This document shows, in pieces, positions 58,728 through 64,000 of a stretch of 64,000 nucleotides of DNA (its first letter is position 1; every line of letters starts with the position of its first letter). The DNA lies in NCBI GenBank assembly GCA_002245135.1, contig NGBS01000586.1:248001-312000 (forward strand). Reading direction: 5' to 3'. The position numbers were made by a program, and so were the translations under genes. The notes below the pieces were generated by a model that was given only the letters and a program-made list of their open reading frames with translations, was not told where the DNA came from and searched no databases. The stretch is from Proteromonas lacertae (taxonomy: Eukaryota > Sar > Bigyra > Opalinata > Proteromonadidae).

Positions 58728-61700
58728 TTACAATTGTTTCTTTTTATTTTTGGCCCTTTCATACCTCGATTCTAATAATTCTTTAAATGTATCTTTGGTT
58801 GTGTATTTCAATTTAAATTTCGTATCAGTTGATCCAAATACAGATACATAGTATTTACCACAACAGTAATGAGGGTCATTTGTAGCAATATCAATTGTAT
58901 CAGATCCTTCTCCTACACTTGCCCAAGTAAAAGCATTTGATGTTGGATGTCGAACTATATTGCAGGCAAACAAATCGCCATCACCTTCTAATACATTCAA
59001 TTCAATTTTGATTGATAAAATGTCTTTCACTTCTAAACTGAAGAATCTATATTTATTTTTCTTTACATTTCCTTCAAATTCTTTTCCTTCTGTTAATGGA
59101 ACATCCCAACCTTCTGGAATTTCACCTTTATATAAGCTCCAGTTCACTTTACTATTTTTTATCAAATTCTCAATTACTTCTCTAGTATGTTGCTTTGAAT
59201 CACTGTCGTGTATATAAGCTAAATCTCTAACAGCCAATCTAACAGCTCTCGCATAACAAACTGAAGCATTCTTGAAATCTTCTAATTTTTCATATTTCTG
59301 CGCTCTAAGAGTTAATGTATATCTATCTTCATCAGCTGTAAAGTCATAAAACACTTCTTCACCATAACTCCTCAAAGATGCTAAAAATTCAACAATATAG
59401 AAAGATTCATTACCACTAACAAATGGAATATGTTTTTCTTCATTATCATTGTCACTTTCTAAATTAATTTGTCTATCATTATCTAGCTTCAATATTTCAT
59501 CTTCTATTTCATCATCATGAGTTTTTCTAGTTTTTGCATTTTTTTCATTTGCTTTATCTTTACTATCTTTTGAACTAATTGAACCATTGAATAGTCTCAT
59601 CGCTTTATCATTCTTTTCTACATAAACTTCTACCAATTCATCCAACCTTCTTCCTAATGTGTCAATATAATTCTCACTACCTATTTTATACATTCCTTCT
59701 TCTTCTTTGAATGTTACATACTGTGCAGACCCACAAATATTGGCCTGATATGTCAAACCAGTTTGGTTTTTCTCATGATTAAAATTCATTGGATCATTAA
59801 ACCCAGTAAAACTATACAGCATTACTAATCCTTTTTCTTTAGCTATTGTGTTGTTTTTAGATGGTGAAGGAGAAGGTATATACACTTGATTCAAGTGATC
59901 TTTATAAATTGCATCACTATTCCACAATTTAGATATACTGTTTTTTCTACTATTTCTACTTGCTCTAGAGCTATTTCTTGAGAGTATTCTTGAGTTATTT
60001 CCTCCCCTTGGTTGAGATGGAGGTACAGGTTGCAATCCTCCTTTTATAGAGGGTACAATAATTGGATTCAATAAATCAGGAATTTTGGGAGTTGTAATTT
60101 CACTATCAGAGGCATTAAAACTACTCAAACTAGTTTGACTTGACATATTCGAACTTACTGCTGATAAATTATCAAAATTAAAGGCTTGTGTGTTTTGCAT
60201 TATATTGGGTCTTGCTCTATGATGCGGAGAAAAACTAATTCTTCTTTGTTCTTTAAATTCTACACATTCTTCTTCTTCTTCATCTAAATCGGTTGTTTTT
60301 ATTCTTTTACTTGTGGCATTACCATTATCATCTACTTCTATTTCTAAATCTTCACCACCTTGAATATTTGTTAAAAATTCTTCTGCATTATCAACAATAC
60401 CAAGACTAGTAGTACTAATGACATTCACTCTAAACAATTTCTTTATATTTGGATCTATATCATAAGGACTATTATTACCACTTCCCATTACTGGAACTAA
60501 TTGTCCTTTCAGTAATTTACTTGGATGTTTCAAATGTTCATCGAATAACAAGTTGGCTTGATGAATATGAACTAATTTAATCCCTTCTTTCACATAACTC
60601 TTTATTTCACCACTATTTCTTTCATAATTATAAAATCTAAAATCACAAATACTTCCTTCTAAGAAAAATCCTCTTCCAGTCTGTATACTTCTACCTAAAA
60701 AGAAGTAATCATATTTCAATAAAGAACAATTAATAATTGGAATTTCACCTTTCACATCTAATACTCCATTGATATATATTTTCACTATTCCCTCCTTTGA
60801 AACAGTTAAATCCAAATGACACCATTTATTAGAAGGTAACAAATGAGTTGTATTTACATATATCCATTTAGTATCAGCTGGATCTTTATTTACATCATTT
60901 TCATAATCATATTCATCATCACTATTTTCAGTATTTTCAGTATTTGAAATTTCATTACCATATTCATCAATTTCAATGTGTTTTTTCTTTTTATAATTTC
61001 TTTCATATTCATCTCTTTCTTCAGAATTCATTGGAATTGATATACCAAATCTTATTCTACCTGTATTTCTCAAAAATCCTAAATACATCATATAATCATG
61101 GTTATTATTACTAAACCTTCCTAATTCAAAGATTCTACTTCCATCTTTAAAACAATTACATATATTTAAATAAACACCAACACTATATTCGATATTATTA
61201 TAATTTTTAAATAAAATATCGTTAGAAGGAGGTAAACAAACATAAGATTCTTCTCCTTCTAACTCTAAAACACTTGTGTTAAACTGTTGAGCACATAATA
61301 TTCTTTCTTCTTCAGTTCTTTCATGTTTTTTAATATTAATCTTTTTATTCTCATTTTCTTCTCTTTTAAAATGCTGAAATTATATTTTTAGGATGATAGG
61401 ATGGTTTTGGTTGATGTGTTATTAATCGAGGTGAAGCTGTAAATGGACGAAATTTTCTCATTTTATGAACTTTTACTTTTCTTCGATTAGGTGGAGCACT
61501 TTTTGGTGGTAGTGGATAAGGTCTTTTCTTACTATTTGTTGTTATTTCATTTCCATTATTTTCATCATTATAAATATCATCATCATCATCATCATCATCA
61601 TTTACTTCTTCTATATCATTCATTATTATATTCTCTTCATTATTATGATTATTGTCATTACTCTCCCAAGCACTAATTTCATCATCTTTATTATTATTAT

Positions 61701-62700
61701 TATTTCCAATTGCAGATTTAGTTATTCTTGTAAGTGGTGAACTTTTTCTAAACCTTTTTGGAGATGTTGTTTTTGGTCTTTTCACATATAATGGAGATTC
61801 CATTTGTCTTCTTGTCGATGGAATATAAGGAGATTCTTTTTCAATATAATTCGTCTCAATAAACATTTTTTGATTATCATTTCGGATAGAATCATTTTTG
61901 TTATTTTCAGTAGCAGGGACCCAATTTGGACCAATCCATCCATTGTGGCTGTTATTATCACTTCTTAAAATTGATATTTCCTTTGGATCTACATATTCTG
62001 TTACTGTCTTTTTTACATTATATTGTCGCGATGGAGTATATAGATTCTTTCTATCTCTTGCCTTTGGAGTATGTTGCCTTCTTTCATTCTCTCTTTGTTT
62101 TGCTATTGATACTCTTTTTAATAATTTCTTATAACTCTGTTGGTTGGTTTTATAATGGTCTATTTTGGTCTCTACAGAACGAATTGTCTGTTCTCCTTGT
62201 ACAGCACTTCCTTTCATTGAACGATGAGTTGATATTGATACACTAATTGGTATTAAAAATGGTGGATTAAGATTGGTACAAGTTTCACCTTTGATTGATA
62301 TACAGTAAGTGATTGAACCATTTTTGGGTGGATTGGGTGGGTCTATAGAGAGCGTAAAATTGGTTTTGTCCTTTTGTGAATTACAAAAACTATTATATTT
62401 ACATAATAAATAATTAAAATACTCAAATCTATTTGAAGTTGGGAAATTATTGTCAGAACTAGCATATAATCTTACAGTTCCATTTGTAGGTTTTACTATT
62501 ATTTTTACTACTTGAGTAGAATCTTTTAATGTGTATTTAAAATTTGAATATGTGTCCTAAGTAAGTATAATGTTTGAATGAAATACTTTCTCGATAATGA
62601 ATCTCATATTATTACCATTATTTAATTCTCTCCACTGTTCACCTATTCTACTGGAGTGATTCTTACATTCTTCCATTAATCGTATCTAATTCCTGTATTC
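58728..62700 (-). CDS. Large LamG-like and PPC-like domain protein
   Basis: An upstream exon group (about 62575-62690, then 61366-62545) reads MEECKNHSSRIGEQW, a PPC-like domain (QVVKIIVKPTNGTVRLYASS, GSITYCISIKG) and a long basic, Ser/Pro-rich disordered linker. The frame at 58728-61365 then starts with a laminin-G/concanavalin-like domain (LELEGEESYVCLPPSNDILF, KWCHLDLTVSKEGIVKIYIN, YDYFFLGRSIQTG). Another linker, a helical segment and a C-terminal PPC-like domain follow (LNVLEGDGDLFACNIV, GKYYVSVFGSTDTKFKLKYT). The two frames meet at GCATTTTAAAAG near 61367, so one base, or an unusually long intron, separates them. One gene is more likely than two because the LamG domain has no start of its own. 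Function unknown. Confidence 0.6.
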
Positions 62701-62847
62701 TTTGAGTGAATCTATTGCTTTCTTCTTCCAGAAGTTGAATCGACATATTCTTTTATCTCTATCCCTTTGAAAAAAATAAAAATAAAAATCAAACAGTTTC
62801 TTTTTTTCGATGAAATTAACAAAATTTGCGTAAACCCATTTTCAAAA

Positions 62848-64000
62848 ATGTCATTAAAACAAGAAAATGTTGCATTAGGCATTGATTTTGGCACTACAAA
62901 TTCTGTCATAGCTATATGGGATTTAAAGTCAAATGAAACTAGAGTATTAAGCAATAAAATAGGTCAATTTTCAACAAAATCGTTAGTAGGATTCAAAGTA
63001 TATATCAGTACTAATTATTTTATTAGAGTAAAAATGAAATTTTGATAGGAGAATCAGCACTATCTCTTCAAATAGAAAAACCTGAATGTGTTGTTTCAAA
63101 TATAAAATCAATATTAGGAATATCCTTAGAAGAAGCAGAAAATCTAAAATCAACTGTGCCATACACAATTAATACAGCTGATGACGAAATATCTATAGAC
63201 ATAAAATACGCTGAAGGTGATTGTTTTGAACAGATGACACCAGAATATATAGCTAGTTTAATTCTATTACATTTACTAGAATGTGCTGAGTCAGAATTAC
63301 ATATAAAAATTACCAATATTATTCTAACATGTCCTGCTTATTTCAATGTAAATCAAAGACACTCTCTCATGATAGCAGCTGAAATGGCAAATATGAAAGT
63401 AATGAAGTTAATTAATGAACCAACTGCTGCTTCTCTGTCATTTGGTTTTAATTATTCAGCAGATGTATATGAGAATAATAATATTCTAATATTTGACTAT
63501 GGAGGTGGTACATTAGATATATCTATATTAAATATAACAAATAGAAATGGAAAAAGTGAATATAAAGTATTGAATGTTAGTGGAAATACAACTCATGGTG
63601 GAAATGAAATTACATTATTATTAGCCAATTATATTAAAGATAAGATATTTAAAGAAACAAATATTCGTTTAATATTTTCAAATCCATTTATTTTATCAAG
63701 AATGATCAATATTGCAGAAGAAATAAAGATTGAATTATCTGAGAATGAAAGTGTTACAAAAACGTTAAATCCATTAGAAAACATGAAGAAATCATATAAA
63801 ATAACAATTACAAGAGATGAATTTAATAATTTAATAGAAAAAATAATACAGGAGTATATTTTATTATTCTATTATTGTTTAAAAATTAGATGCGTTTCAT
63901 TAGTTGATAAAACGATGAAAGATATTGATTTTTTTCCTAATAATATAAAAGATGTATAGTTATTATTTATATATATATTTAATATTTAGATTATAATGAT
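62848..64000 (+). CDS. Hsp70-family chaperone, 5' part
   Basis: Exons 62848-62997, 63027-63854, 63891-63954 and from 63991 run off the window. The nucleotide-binding domain is well conserved at its phosphate loops: GIDFGTTNSVIAIWD, KITNIILTCPAYFNVNQR, LINEPTAASLSFGFN and IFDYGGGTLDISILN. Overall it is divergent from cytosolic Hsp70 and has a short acidic insert. No targeting peptide is seen, so it may be a cytosolic Hsp70-like or Hsp110-like protein. Whether it partners the HscB in this window cannot be told; mitochondrial Hsp70 would carry an N-terminal presequence. Confidence 0.85.

Noticed and set aside
62712-62954. 80-residue minus-strand frame opposite the Hsp70 start
   Set aside because: Antisense to conserved Hsp70 motifs; not a plausible first exon of the LamG protein.
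1-64000. Reassigned stop codons
   Set aside because: Conserved genes end at ordinary stops at the expected place, and none needs a stop read as sense once introns are removed.
1-64000. CRISPR arrays, bacterial operons, transposons or virus-derived elements
   Set aside because: No spaced repeats, transposase, integrase, reverse transcriptase or capsid-like frames were recognised; the repeats present are gene duplications and microsatellites.

Overview
The window is nuclear DNA of an AT-rich eukaryote with compact, intron-rich genes. Introns are tiny (about 25-50 nt). They nearly always begin GTAT and end TAG, occasionally CAG or AAG, and many are little more than (TA)n or (ATT)n. Intergenic spacers are mostly 70-300 bp. 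Stops are standard: TAA and TAG dominate and TGA is not read as sense. An outer-dynein-arm assembly factor (DNAAF1) and an IFT-A subunit (IFT144/WDR19) show a cell that builds motile cilia. HscB implies mitochondrial-type Fe-S assembly. A zoosporic (chytrid-like) or other flagellated microbial eukaryote fits; the sequence does not settle the lineage.

Layout. 0.4-3.2 kb: ARM-like protein. 3.1-7.2 kb: large inverted repeat (about 1.39 kb arms), each arm with a complete HscB gene and a tRNA-Gly(GCC), around a broken pseudokinase-LRR gene. 7.3-11.1 kb: DNAAF1, RPB5, a YeeE/YedE sulfur transporter and a stand-alone DUSP-ubiquitin-like protein. 11.3-17.6 kb: PDR-type ABC transporter, GT61-like glycosyltransferase, TBC RabGAP. 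17.8-22.3 kb: IFT144. 22.5-34.5 kb: one giant class C (GABA-B-like) receptor with about nine tandem periplasmic-binding-protein-like domains and a 7TM tail. 34.6-41.0 kb: two more pseudokinase-LRR loci around a minimal ASH2 and ribosomal protein S8. 41.3-43.2 kb: ATIC (purine synthesis). 43.5-46.4 kb: paralogue of the first ARM-like protein. 46.5-57.7 kb: a coiled-coil protein, two tandem SSX2IP/ADIP-like genes, four related single-pass membrane proteins (NDNF-like) and an 8-TM protein that looks like two fused tetraspanins. 57.9-64 kb: PX-PDZ protein, a large LamG plus PPC-like protein, and the 5' part of an Hsp70.

Two themes run through the window. First, paralogue pairs (HscB/tRNA arms, pseudokinase-LRR, SSX2IP-like, NDNF-like) are mosaics of near-identical and unrelated blocks, as expected from segmental duplication plus gene conversion. 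Second, a short element AATACACT/AGTGTATT sits 20-100 bp upstream of DNAAF1, IFT144, both SSX2IP-like genes and the PX-PDZ gene, and so is a candidate ciliary-gene promoter element. Several otherwise good genes have one-base frame breaks next to A/T runs, which look like residual assembly indels.

Exon-intron models were made by eye from splice consensus, frame continuity and family similarity. Family names rest on motif recognition, not on database searches.
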